DNA of 64,000 bases, taken from contig CAUJDL010000041.1 in assembly GCA_963169635.1 (NCBI GenBank), positions 62,001-126,000 on the forward strand. The letters run 5' to 3'. How positions within the stretch are numbered: position 1 is the stretch's first letter; the number at the start of each line of letters is the position of its first letter. The position numbers and the translations under genes were made by a program. Shown piece by piece: positions 46,545 through 54,270 of this stretch. The notes beneath the pieces were generated by a model, which was given only the letters and a program-made list of their open reading frames with translations, ran no database searches and was not told the DNA's origin. Source of the DNA: Bacteroidota bacterium. Lineage in GTDB: Bacteria; Bacteroidota; Bacteroidia; Chitinophagales; Chitinophagaceae.

Positions 46545-47822
46545 TTAGATTAAAACTTTTTCCATTTGAATACTTCTGGAGCCTTTAATTAAAAAATAAG
46601 TATTAGTAAAATTATGTTGCTTAAGCCATTCACCTGCATCTGCTGCATCCTTCATATAAATATAATTGTGTTTTACAAATGCAAAATCTCCACCTGTTAA
46701 TACTACTTTATGCCAATTATATTGTGCTAATAAATTTACAATGTTTTGATGTTCTTGTACACTTGCATTGCCTAACTCCATCATTGCACCTAACATTACC
46801 ACTTTTTGTGAAGCTTGTATTTGAGCAAAATTTTCAATAGCTACTTTCATGCTACTTGGGTTTGCATTATAAGCATCTAAAATGTAGTGATTACTATCTT
46901 TTGTTATTAATTGGCTTCTGCTATTTGTAGGTGTATAAGCTTCAATTGCTTGTTTAATATTTGCTAAAGAAATTTTAAAATGCACACCAACAGCAACAGC
47001 ACAAAGTATATTAGGTAAGTTATAATCGCCAACTAATTGTGTGTTTAATAAAACAGTTTCTTTATGAATAGTTAATGCAACAGAAAGATAAGGATTAGAC
47101 TGTACAACTTTGCCTTGCACTAAACCATTTTTAGTACCATATTTTATTACTTCATTAATTCCAATACTCATTTCTTTTAAGTAATCAGCATCGTCATTAA
47201 TAAATGCTGTACCACCATTTATTTTTAAAAAAGAAAATAATTCTCCTTTACCTTTTCTTATACCTTCTTCTCCACCAAAACCTTCTAAATGTGCTTTACC
47301 ACAATTAGTAATAATGCCATGTGTTGGCAATGTATAATTACAATAACTTTCAATTTCTTTTTGATGGTTAGCACCCATTTCAATTACTGCAATGGCTGCA
47401 TCTTTTTTAATACTTAATAAAGTAAGTGGTACTCCAATATGATTGTTTAAATTTTTTTGGGTAGTATAAGTTGTCAATTGAGTTGCTAATACAGTACTTA
47501 CTAATTCTTTAGTTGTTGTTTTTCCATTGCTGCCTGTAATTGCAATAAAAGGAATAGAAAATTGTTGTCTATGATATTTTGCTAATTGCTGTAAGGTCTC
47601 TAAAACATCATTTACCAAAATAATTTTTTCAGAAGTAGGATTTACAGGCTCATCAACCACTGCATAAACTGCACCTTTTTGCAAGGCTTCTAATGCAAAA
47701 TGATTGCCATTAAAATTGCCTCCTTTTAATGCAAAAAAAATACTGTCTTGTTGAATATTTCTACTATCTGTAGATATGGTAGGATGTGCTAAGAATAATT
47801 GATAAAGTGTTGCTATATTCAA
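46545..47822 (-). CDS. murF: UDP-N-acetylmuramoyl-tripeptide--D-alanyl-D-alanine ligase
   Basis: MurF adds D-Ala-D-Ala to the UDP-MurNAc tripeptide in the cytoplasm, completing the peptidoglycan precursor. The 425-residue protein has the Mur ligase start (TDSRNIQQDSIFFALKG), the P-loop ITGSNGKTTTKELVS, EMGANHQKEI and the C-terminal domain ligand region LDAYNANPSSMKVAI. The start is TTG at 47822, supported because the encoded MNIATLYQLFL matches the expected N-terminus. It lies apart from other mur genes. Confidence 0.95.
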   Translation of the reverse strand: MNIATLYQLFLAHPTISTDSRNIQQDSIFFALKGGNFNGNHFALEALQKGAVYAVVDEPVNPTSEKIILVNDVLETLQQLAKYHRQQFSIPFIAITGSNGKTTTKELVSTVLATQLTTYTTQKNLNNHIGVPLTLLSIKKDAAIAVIEMGANHQKEIESYCNYTLPTHGIITNCGKAHLEGFGGEEGIRKGKGELFSFLKINGGTAFINDDADYLKEMSIGINEVIKYGTKNGLVQGKVVQSNPYLSVALTIHKETVLLNTQLVGDYNLPNILCAVAVGVHFKISLANIKQAIEAYTPTNSRSQLITKDSNHYILDAYNANPSSMKVAIENFAQIQASQKVVMLGAMMELGNASVQEHQNIVNLLAQYNWHKVVLTGGDFAFVKHNYIYMKDAADAGEWLKQHNFTNTYFLIKGSRSIQMEKVLI

Positions 47823-47844
47823 AATATATCTAAAGTTTATATTT

Positions 47845-47852
47845 CAAAAATA
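47845..47852 (-). promoter_or_regulatory. Predicted -7 box of murF
   Basis: The minus strand reads TATTTTTG, matching TAnnTTTG, 22 nt before the TTG start of murF. Confidence 0.4.
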
Positions 47853-47928
47853 AGTGCTTTTATAATCATACTTTCAGCAAAATATTTTTGCTGATTAACA
47901 ATTATTTAAGTGAACAAGAAAAATAAAA

Positions 47929-47961
47929 TTTGGAAATTAGATGTACATACATGTATATTTG
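47929..47961 (+). promoter_or_regulatory. Promoter of the MarR gene with an embedded ACATGTAT operator
   Basis: TTTG (47929) and TATATTTG (47954) sit 21 nt apart, the best -33/-7 pair in the window. Between and overlapping them is TACATACATGTATA, which shares ATACATGTAT with the perfect palindrome downstream of marR. This position suits autorepression. Confidence 0.6.
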
Positions 47962-47970
47962 CATTATCAA

Positions 47971-48429
47971 ATGAAATTAGAACAAGCAATACAAAGCAAT
48001 AAATTTAGAAACGAAGTGCAGAAAGCAGGGTTAAATATTTTATATACTGCATGGTGGTTAAAAACTATGACATGTAAAGAGTTGAAAGATTTTGGATTAA
48101 CTCATGAACAGTTTAATGTATTAAGAATATTAAAAGGAAAACATCCTAACCAAATGTGTGTAAAAGATATTGCTTCTAGAATGATTGAGAAAAACTCTAA
48201 TGTGCCAAGAATAATTGATAGGTTAGAAGATAAAAAATTAGTACGTCGTAGTCAGGGTGAAGAAGATGGCAGACAAACAGTAATTGAATTAACCCAAACA
48301 GGTATAAATATTTTAGCTACATCTACCATTAAGGTAAATGAGTTATACGATAAATTATTAACTATTAATAATAATGAAGCTGCAACTTTAAATGCTTTAT
48401 TAGAAAAAGTAAGAGAAAAAGAAGATTAA
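47971..48429 (+). CDS. MarR-family transcriptional regulator
   Basis: The protein has the MarR winged helix: LTHEQFNVLRILKGKHP, recognition-helix region VKDIASRMIEKNSNVPRIIDRLE, and wing KKLVRRSQGEEDGRQTVIELT. MarR dimers bind palindromes and are released by small phenolic or oxidizing ligands. I chose the ATG at 47971 (MKLEQAIQSNKF, 152 residues) because the track's start at 47941 lies inside the promoter. It leads a set of pirin, YceI and FMN-reductase genes, a common MarR-controlled grouping. Confidence 0.93.
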   Translation: MKLEQAIQSNKFRNEVQKAGLNILYTAWWLKTMTCKELKDFGLTHEQFNVLRILKGKHPNQMCVKDIASRMIEKNSNVPRIIDRLEDKKLVRRSQGEEDGRQTVIELTQTGINILATSTIKVNELYDKLLTINNNEAATLNALLEKVREKED

Positions 48430-48444
48430 AAATTTTTATAAAAA

Positions 48445-48462
48445 TACATGTATATACATGTA
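48445..48462. promoter_or_regulatory. Perfect 18-bp palindrome, probable MarR operator for the pirin gene
   Basis: TACATGTATATACATGTA equals its own reverse complement. It lies between marR and pirin, 17 nt before the pirin ATG, and shares ATACATGTAT with the site at the marR promoter. Two sites in one locus make a MarR operator likely. Confidence 0.65.
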
Positions 48463-48478
48463 AATAAATATAAACAAT

Positions 48479-49348
48479 ATGAAAACTAAAACAATAAATA
48501 CAATATTAGAAGGTACAGCTACAAATGTTGGTACATTTAATGTTCAAGAGTTATTACCAAGTAGAGAATATGGTTATTACGATCCATTTCTTTTATTTCA
48601 TCATGGAAAAACAAAGGCAAATAAAAATATACCTGTAGAAGATCAAGGTGTTGGTCCACATCCTCACAGAGGTTTTAGTCCTGTAACATTTATTTATAAA
48701 GGAGGCATACATCATCAAGATAGTTGAGGTAATAATCAAATTGTTTATGCAGGTGGTACACAATGGATAAATGCAGGTATGGGAATTATTCATAGTGAAA
48801 GAATGCCTATAGATATTTTTGAACTTGGTGGAGAGCAAGAAATTTTACAAGTTTGGATAAATACACCTGCAGCTTATAAAATGGAGCAACCAGCTTATTA
48901 TTCATCTATAAAAGATGAAACACCTACCATAGTTACAGAAGATAATCTAACAACCATTCGTATTTCATCAGGTGTATTAAATGGTGTAAAAGGTAATATA
49001 CCAACATATACAGATGTTACAACAGCTATGGGAGAAATAAAAACTAACGGAACATTTACATTCAACTTTCCTATTACACATCAAACACTTTTATATGTTT
49101 TAGAAGGAGAAGTGATGATAAACAACCATCAAATTGTATCCAATAAAAAAATGGTATTGTTTAATAATGATGGAGAAGAAGTAACAATTAAAGCAAATAA
49201 AGACAGTTTAATTTTTATTGGCTCTGGTACACCAATTAAAGAACCAATTGCAGCTCATGGTCCTTTTGTAATGAACACACAAACAGAAATTTTACAAGCA
49301 TTTAAAGATTATCAAATGGGTAAAATGGGTGTTTTAATTGAAGCATAA
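48479..49348 (+). pseudogene. Pirin-family protein gene interrupted by in-frame TGA
   Basis: The track lists two ORFs (82 and 189 residues) that share one frame. Between them the frame reads GGIHHQDS, TGA (48725-48727), then GNNQIVYAGGTQW, which is a continuous pirin cupin. Homologues have an ordinary residue, often Arg, at the stop position, so a CGA-to-TGA change would explain it. The metal-binding HPHRGF and IHSERM segments are intact on either side. Pirins are iron cupins, some with quercetinase activity. As read, only an 82-residue fragment is made unless the downstream ATG at 48779 is used. Read-through, a true pseudogene or a base-call error are the alternatives. Confidence 0.85.
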
Positions 49349-49381
49349 AATTTTATTTAATAACTATTAAAATATAAAACA

Positions 49382-49906
49382 ATGAAAACGTATAACATTG
49401 ATACAGCACACAGCGAAATTAACTTTAAAGTAAAACATTTAATGATTACGAATGTTACAGGAAAATTTACAGAGTTTAATGCTACAATGCAAGCTGATAA
49501 AGAAGATTTTTCTGATGCAAAAATTACTTTTAGTGCTAATGTAAACAGCATTTCTACTAATAACGAACAAAGAGATGCTCACTTAAAAAGCAATGATTTT
49601 TTTAATGCAGAAAAATTTCCTACACTTCATTTCGAATCTACAAGCATTGCTCCAAAATCAGCAGATAATTTTGAATTAACAGGCAATTTAACTATTAGAG
49701 ATATAACTAAAACTGTAGTATTAAACGTAGAGTTTGGTGGTAAAATTGTAGATCCTTATGGACAAACTAAATTAGGTTTTGAACTTGCAGGAAAAATAAA
49801 CAGAAAAGATTTTGGATTAACATGGAGTGCAACTACAGAAACTGGTGGTATTGTAGTAAGCGATGAAGTAAGATTACAATTAGCAGTACAAATGATACAA
49901 CAATAA
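49382..49906 (+). CDS. YceI-family lipid-binding protein
   Basis: The 174-residue protein is a complete YceI lipocalin-like beta-barrel (YNIDTAHSEINFKVKHLMI at the start, NRKDFGLTWSATTETGG near the end). Members bind isoprenoids and respond to stress. It lacks a signal peptide, unlike many homologues, so it should be cytoplasmic. It lies 33 nt after pirin, in the predicted MarR-controlled operon. Confidence 0.94.
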   Translation: MKTYNIDTAHSEINFKVKHLMITNVTGKFTEFNATMQADKEDFSDAKITFSANVNSISTNNEQRDAHLKSNDFFNAEKFPTLHFESTSIAPKSADNFELTGNLTIRDITKTVVLNVEFGGKIVDPYGQTKLGFELAGKINRKDFGLTWSATTETGGIVVSDEVRLQLAVQMIQQ

Positions 49907-49994
49907 AATACCATTGTTGAATTTGGATAATTTTAAATATGCCCAAAAATTAATATTTAATTTTACATCCATAATTACTTAGTAAAAGATAAAG

Positions 49995-50546
49995 ATGAAG
50001 ATAGAAATAATTGGAGGTAGCCCAAGAAAAGAAAGTGTAAGTATTAGAGCTGCTCTACATTTAGAGCAAGTTTTAAAAGCACAAACTAAACATCAAATAG
50101 GGTTAATTAATTTAAATAGTTTTCAGTTGGGTAGTTTTCAAAAAGTATTTAAAAATATAGATGAAACACCAGAAGAGTATAAGCCATTAGCCAAAAGAAT
50201 GTTTGAAGCAGAAGCTTTTATTATTGTAACACCTGAGTATAATGGAAGCTATACAGCAGCAATAAAAAATTTATTCGATCATTTTCCTAAGCAAAGCAGA
50301 AAAGCTTTTGGCATTGTTACCACAAGTACAGGAGCTTTAGGAGGTGCAAGAAGTAGTCAGCAATTACTACTTTATATACCTGCATTATTTGGTATAGCAT
50401 CGCCATATTTGCTAATAACACCACATGTAGATCAAAAATTTGATATATCTGGAAAATTGATTGACGAAAAATTTCAATTACCTATAGATACTTTTGTACG
50501 AGAGTTTTTGTTTTTGGCAGAAAAATTAAATTCGGATAGTAGATAA
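49995..50546 (+). CDS. NADPH-dependent FMN reductase family protein
   Basis: The 183-residue flavodoxin-like protein has the FMN phosphate loop GGSPRKESVSIRAA and the VTPEYNGSYTAAIKNLFDHF motif that defines this family. It probably reduces quinones, azo compounds or chromate-type oxidants with NAD(P)H. It is the last gene of the MarR-pirin-YceI group, 88 nt after YceI, and is followed by a strong hairpin. This content points to a response to electrophiles or quinones. Confidence 0.92.
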   Translation: MKIEIIGGSPRKESVSIRAALHLEQVLKAQTKHQIGLINLNSFQLGSFQKVFKNIDETPEEYKPLAKRMFEAEAFIIVTPEYNGSYTAAIKNLFDHFPKQSRKAFGIVTTSTGALGGARSSQQLLLYIPALFGIASPYLLITPHVDQKFDISGKLIDEKFQLPIDTFVREFLFLAEKLNSDSR

Positions 50547-50560
50547 TTAAACATTGTAAT

Positions 50561-50588
50561 AGTGGCGAAGTTGTATAACTTCGCCACT
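50561..50588 (+). terminator. Strong hairpin between the FMN reductase and the PurF-like gene
   Basis: AGTGGCGAAGTT pairs perfectly with AACTTCGCCACT around GTAT, followed by a T-rich stretch. It probably ends the upstream operon, but it lies only 23 nt before the next ATG, so it could also be in that gene's leader. Confidence 0.8.
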
Positions 50589-50611
50589 TCACTTTTATAT
50601 ATTCTTTTTTT

Positions 50612-52483
50612 ATGAGTGATGCTATAAAACACGAATGTGGTTTAGCGTTTATCAGGCTTCGTAAACCTTTTTCCTACTATCTTCAAAAATATGGAACAGC
50701 TATGTACGGTTTAAACAAACTGTACTTATTAATGGAAAAACAACATAATCGTGGTCAAGATGGTGCAGGAATTGCTACTGTAAAATTAAATGTAGAAGCA
50801 GGTTATCCTTTCATGCATCGTATAAGAAGCAGTGCACCACAATCTATAGCAGAAATATTTTTAAAAGTAAATCAAGAACTTGCAGAGTTAGAAAAATATC
50901 AGTCAGATATTAAACAACATCCTGGTTTATTAAAAGGTCATTTACCTATTCTTGGAGAGTTAATGTTAGGCCATTTACGTTATGGCACACAAGGAAAAAA
51001 TAATGTAGAATATTGTCATCCATTTATAAAAAGAAATATTCAGCCAGGCAGAAATTTAGCTCTTGCAGGAAATTTTAATTTAGTAAATACAGATGAGTTA
51101 TATGGTTTATTAAATATTAATCCTGATGAATTTCAGCAACAAAGCGATTTAGCTGCAATGATGGAAACTATTCATCATTTTTTAATTAAAGAAGATGAAA
51201 TAAGCCCTAATAATGCTAATGTAGTACAACTCTTAAAAAAATCTATTGCTTTATTTGATGGTGGCTTTACAATTGGTGGACTTTTAGGTAATGGTTACAG
51301 CTTTGTAATGAGAGATGCAAATGGTATTAGACCAGCTTATTATTTTATTAATGATGAGTTTATTGTAGCTGCAAGTGAACGTTCTGCTATTAGAACTGCT
51401 TTTAATGTTGGCGAAAATCAAGTACAAGAATTATTACCAGCACATGCTTTAATTGTAGATGATAAAGGGTTATATAAAATAGAGGAAATTATAACACCTA
51501 AAGAAAGACGTGCTTGTAGTTTTGAAAGAATTTATTTTAGTAGAGGTAGCGATGAAGAAATTTATAGAGAAAGAATAGCATTAGGACATTGCTTAAGCAA
51601 AACTGTTTTAGATAATATAGACTACGATTTAAAAAATACTATTTTTTCTTATATACCTAATACAGCAGAAATTGCTTTTTATGGTTTAGTAAAAGGCATG
51701 GAAGAATATTTGAATAAAATAAAAGTAGAAAGAATTTTAAGTTGGAATGGAAATGTAAATGAAGAGAAATTAGAGGAAATGATTAACAGAAAAATTCGTC
51801 AAGAAAAAATTGCAATTAAAGATGTAAAACTTAGAACCTTTATTACAGAAGATGCCAGCAGAGACGAAATGGTACAACACGTTTATGATATTACTTATGG
51901 TACTGTAAGAAAAAATGAAGATACTTTAGTAGTGATAGATGATAGTATTGTAAGAGGTACTACATTAAAACAAAGTATTGTTACTATGCTTTCTCGTTTG
52001 CAGCCTAAAAAAATTATTATTGTTTCATCGGCTCCACAAATTCGTTATCCAGATTGTTATGGTATAGATATGAGTAAAATGGGCGACTTTATTGCATTTA
52101 GAGCTGCTGTTGCTTTACTTAAAGAAAGAAATATGGAGAATATTCTTACAGATGTGTATGATAAAATAAAAGAACTGCAAAGAACTAATCAACTACATAC
52201 AGAAAATGTAGTACGTTTAGTTTACAAGCCATTTACTACACAAGAAATTACAGATAAAATTGCACAATTAATAACACCTTCAGATATAAAAATTCCTGTT
52301 CAGGTAATTTATCAAACCATAGAAGATTTACATAAAAGTTGTCCTGCCAATACTGGCGATTGGTATTTTACAGGAAATTATCCAACACCTGGTGGTAATA
52401 AAGTTTGCAACAAAGCATTTTTTAATTTTATGGAAGGCAAAAATGTAAGAGGTTACGAAACTTTATCGCCTAAAACAAATTAA
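50612..52483 (+). CDS. PurF-like glutamine amidotransferase/phosphoribosyltransferase (long form)
   Basis: The 623-residue protein joins a class II glutamine amidotransferase domain to a type I phosphoribosyltransferase domain with the PRPP loop VVIDDSIVRGTTL. This is the layout of PurF, which makes phosphoribosylamine in purine synthesis. It is about 120-150 residues longer than usual PurF. The presumed N-terminal nucleophile is Cys9 (MSDAIKHECGLAFI), implying removal of an eight-residue propeptide. HNRGQDGAG matches the amidotransferase site. Whether it is the housekeeping PurF or a Bacteroidota-specific paralogue cannot be decided here. Confidence 0.9.
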   Translation: MSDAIKHECGLAFIRLRKPFSYYLQKYGTAMYGLNKLYLLMEKQHNRGQDGAGIATVKLNVEAGYPFMHRIRSSAPQSIAEIFLKVNQELAELEKYQSDIKQHPGLLKGHLPILGELMLGHLRYGTQGKNNVEYCHPFIKRNIQPGRNLALAGNFNLVNTDELYGLLNINPDEFQQQSDLAAMMETIHHFLIKEDEISPNNANVVQLLKKSIALFDGGFTIGGLLGNGYSFVMRDANGIRPAYYFINDEFIVAASERSAIRTAFNVGENQVQELLPAHALIVDDKGLYKIEEIITPKERRACSFERIYFSRGSDEEIYRERIALGHCLSKTVLDNIDYDLKNTIFSYIPNTAEIAFYGLVKGMEEYLNKIKVERILSWNGNVNEEKLEEMINRKIRQEKIAIKDVKLRTFITEDASRDEMVQHVYDITYGTVRKNEDTLVVIDDSIVRGTTLKQSIVTMLSRLQPKKIIIVSSAPQIRYPDCYGIDMSKMGDFIAFRAAVALLKERNMENILTDVYDKIKELQRTNQLHTENVVRLVYKPFTTQEITDKIAQLITPSDIKIPVQVIYQTIEDLHKSCPANTGDWYFTGNYPTPGGNKVCNKAFFNFMEGKNVRGYETLSPKTN

Positions 52484-52528
52484 TCATTTAACTGCTTTAC
52501 TAAAACCTAATATTTACCAAAAGAAAAC

Positions 52529-52536
52529 TACTTTTG
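52529..52536 (+). promoter_or_regulatory. Predicted -7 box of dapA
   Basis: TACTTTTG matches TAnnTTTG, 45 nt before the dapA ATG at 52582. Confidence 0.4.
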
Positions 52537-52581
52537 TTGTCTATAAATTTTCTTTTTTAAACCTGCTAAATTTTATATTAA

Positions 52582-53466
52582 ATGTCTTTACGTTCTCAAT
52601 TAAGTGGTACAGGTGTAGCAATTATTACACCATTTAAACAAAACTTATCTGTAGATTATGATGCTTTAGGTAAGCTCATAGATTTTATTATTGATGGTGG
52701 TATCAACTTTATTGTAACACTTGGTACAACTGGCGAAACTCCAGTTTTAGATAAGCAAGAAAAATTAGACATTGTAAAATATACTTTTGACAAAGTAAAT
52801 AACAGAGTACCTGTTGTTGTTGGTATTGGTGGCAATAATACAAATCAATTAATTAAAGATTTTGCAAATTATCCATTAGATAAAGCTGCTGCAGTTTTAA
52901 GTGCATCGCCATATTATAGTAAACCAAGTCAAGAAGGAATTTTTCAACATTATAAAGCTTTAGCAGAAGCAAGTCCTAAACCAATTTTAATTTATAATGT
53001 ACCAGGACGTACAGGACGTAATGTTAGTGCTGCTACTACTATTCGTTTAGCAAATGAAGTGGCAAATATTGGAGGTATTAAAGAAGCAAGTGATGATATG
53101 AATCAGTGTATGCAAATTTTAAGAGACAGACCAGAACATTTTTTAGTTGTTAGTGGAGACGATGCTTTGGTAATGCCACAATTAGCTTGTGGTATGGATG
53201 GTGTAATAAGTGTTGCAGCAAATTGTTTTCCTAAAGATTTTGCTGCAATGATTCAGTATGGTTTAAAAAATGATTTTGCTGCTGCAAGAAAAATTCATTA
53301 CAAACTTTTAGCAGCTTATGATTTATTATTTGTAGAAAATAATCCTGCTGGTGTTAAAGGTTTTTTATACGAGTTAGGGTTAATACAAAATATGCTTCGT
53401 TTGCCTGTAGTGCCACTAAGCAATACAGTACAAGAAAAAGTAAAAGCATTTCTAAAAAATTATTAA
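52582..53466 (+). CDS. dapA: 4-hydroxy-tetrahydrodipicolinate synthase
   Basis: DapA condenses pyruvate with aspartate semialdehyde, the first committed step to lysine and diaminopimelate. The 294-residue TIM barrel shows TLGTTGETPVLDKQEK, the catalytic Tyr in YNVPGRTGRNVS and the Schiff-base Lys in GGIKEASDDM. It is full length. cmk follows within 40 nt, so the two may share a transcript. Confidence 0.96.
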   Translation: MSLRSQLSGTGVAIITPFKQNLSVDYDALGKLIDFIIDGGINFIVTLGTTGETPVLDKQEKLDIVKYTFDKVNNRVPVVVGIGGNNTNQLIKDFANYPLDKAAAVLSASPYYSKPSQEGIFQHYKALAEASPKPILIYNVPGRTGRNVSAATTIRLANEVANIGGIKEASDDMNQCMQILRDRPEHFLVVSGDDALVMPQLACGMDGVISVAANCFPKDFAAMIQYGLKNDFAAARKIHYKLLAAYDLLFVENNPAGVKGFLYELGLIQNMLRLPVVPLSNTVQEKVKAFLKNY

Positions 53467-53502
53467 TAAATTATCTCAGCAATTAGTGTATTGCAAAACA
53501 GC

Positions 53503-54183
53503 ATGAACAAAATTATAATAGCCATTGATGGTTTTTCTTCTTGTGGTAAAAGTACTTTAGCCAAGCAATTAGCTAATACATTAAATTATGTGTTTGTAGA
53601 TACAGGTGCTATGTATCGTGCAATTACTTTATACTTTTTAAGAAATAATATTAATACCAATAATTCATTACAAATAAATGAAGCATTAAAACAAATTCAA
53701 CTTAGCTTTAAATTTAATGCAGACAAGGGTTTTAGCGATATGTATTTGAATAATGAAAATGTAGAAACTATTATAAGAGATTTGCCTGTAACCCAAAATG
53801 TAAGTAGCGTAAGTACGTTAAAAGAAGTGAGAGAGTTTGCTGTATTACAACAACAACAAATGGGCAAACAAAAAGGTATTGTAATGGATGGCAGAGATAT
53901 TGGTACAACAGTTTTTCCTCAGGCAGAATTAAAAATTTTTGTTACTGCAAATATTGATGTACGTGTAGAAAGAAGGTACAAAGAATTAGTATTAACCAAT
54001 CCAACTATTACTAAAGAAGCAATTAAACAAAACTTATTAGAGAGAGATAATATAGATAGCAACAGAGCTATTAGCCCTTTAAAAAAAGCTGATGATGCAA
54101 TTGTATTAGATAATAGTTTACTTACAAGAGAAGAACAATTAGCTATTGCACTTAATTGGGCAAAAGAAAAAATTGGTGAGTAA
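53503..54183 (+). CDS. cmk: (d)CMP kinase
   Basis: Cmk phosphorylates CMP and dCMP to the diphosphates. The protein has the P-loop DGFSSCGKSTLAKQLA, the CMP-binding region VDTGAMYRAITLYFL and VMDGRDIGTTVFPQAELK. I moved the start from the track's TTG to the ATG at 53503 (MNKIIIAIDG, 226 residues), which is the usual N-terminus. Confidence 0.96.
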   Translation: MNKIIIAIDGFSSCGKSTLAKQLANTLNYVFVDTGAMYRAITLYFLRNNINTNNSLQINEALKQIQLSFKFNADKGFSDMYLNNENVETIIRDLPVTQNVSSVSTLKEVREFAVLQQQQMGKQKGIVMDGRDIGTTVFPQAELKIFVTANIDVRVERRYKELVLTNPTITKEAIKQNLLERDNIDSNRAISPLKKADDAIVLDNSLLTREEQLAIALNWAKEKIGE

Positions 54184-54244
54184 AATATTTTACAACTGCA
54201 ATTGTTTCATCAATCTTACCTATTAATGCTGAAAAAAATATAGC

Positions 54245-54252
54245 TACTTTCG
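54245..54252 (+). promoter_or_regulatory. Predicted -7 box of the kinase-RapZ fusion gene
   Basis: TACTTTCG resembles the Bacteroidota -7 element, 18 nt before the ATG at 54271. Confidence 0.35.
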
Positions 54253-54270
54253 TTATAATTAAATTTTAGT

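Noticed and set aside
48725-48727. TGA reassigned to an amino acid
   Set aside because: More than 50 other genes show no in-frame TGA, which would be expected under reassignment, and the other interrupted gene has TAA.
48593-48838. Minus-strand ORF across the pirin stop codon
   Set aside because: It is the antisense of a recognizable pirin frame; Cys/Ile-rich shadow composition.
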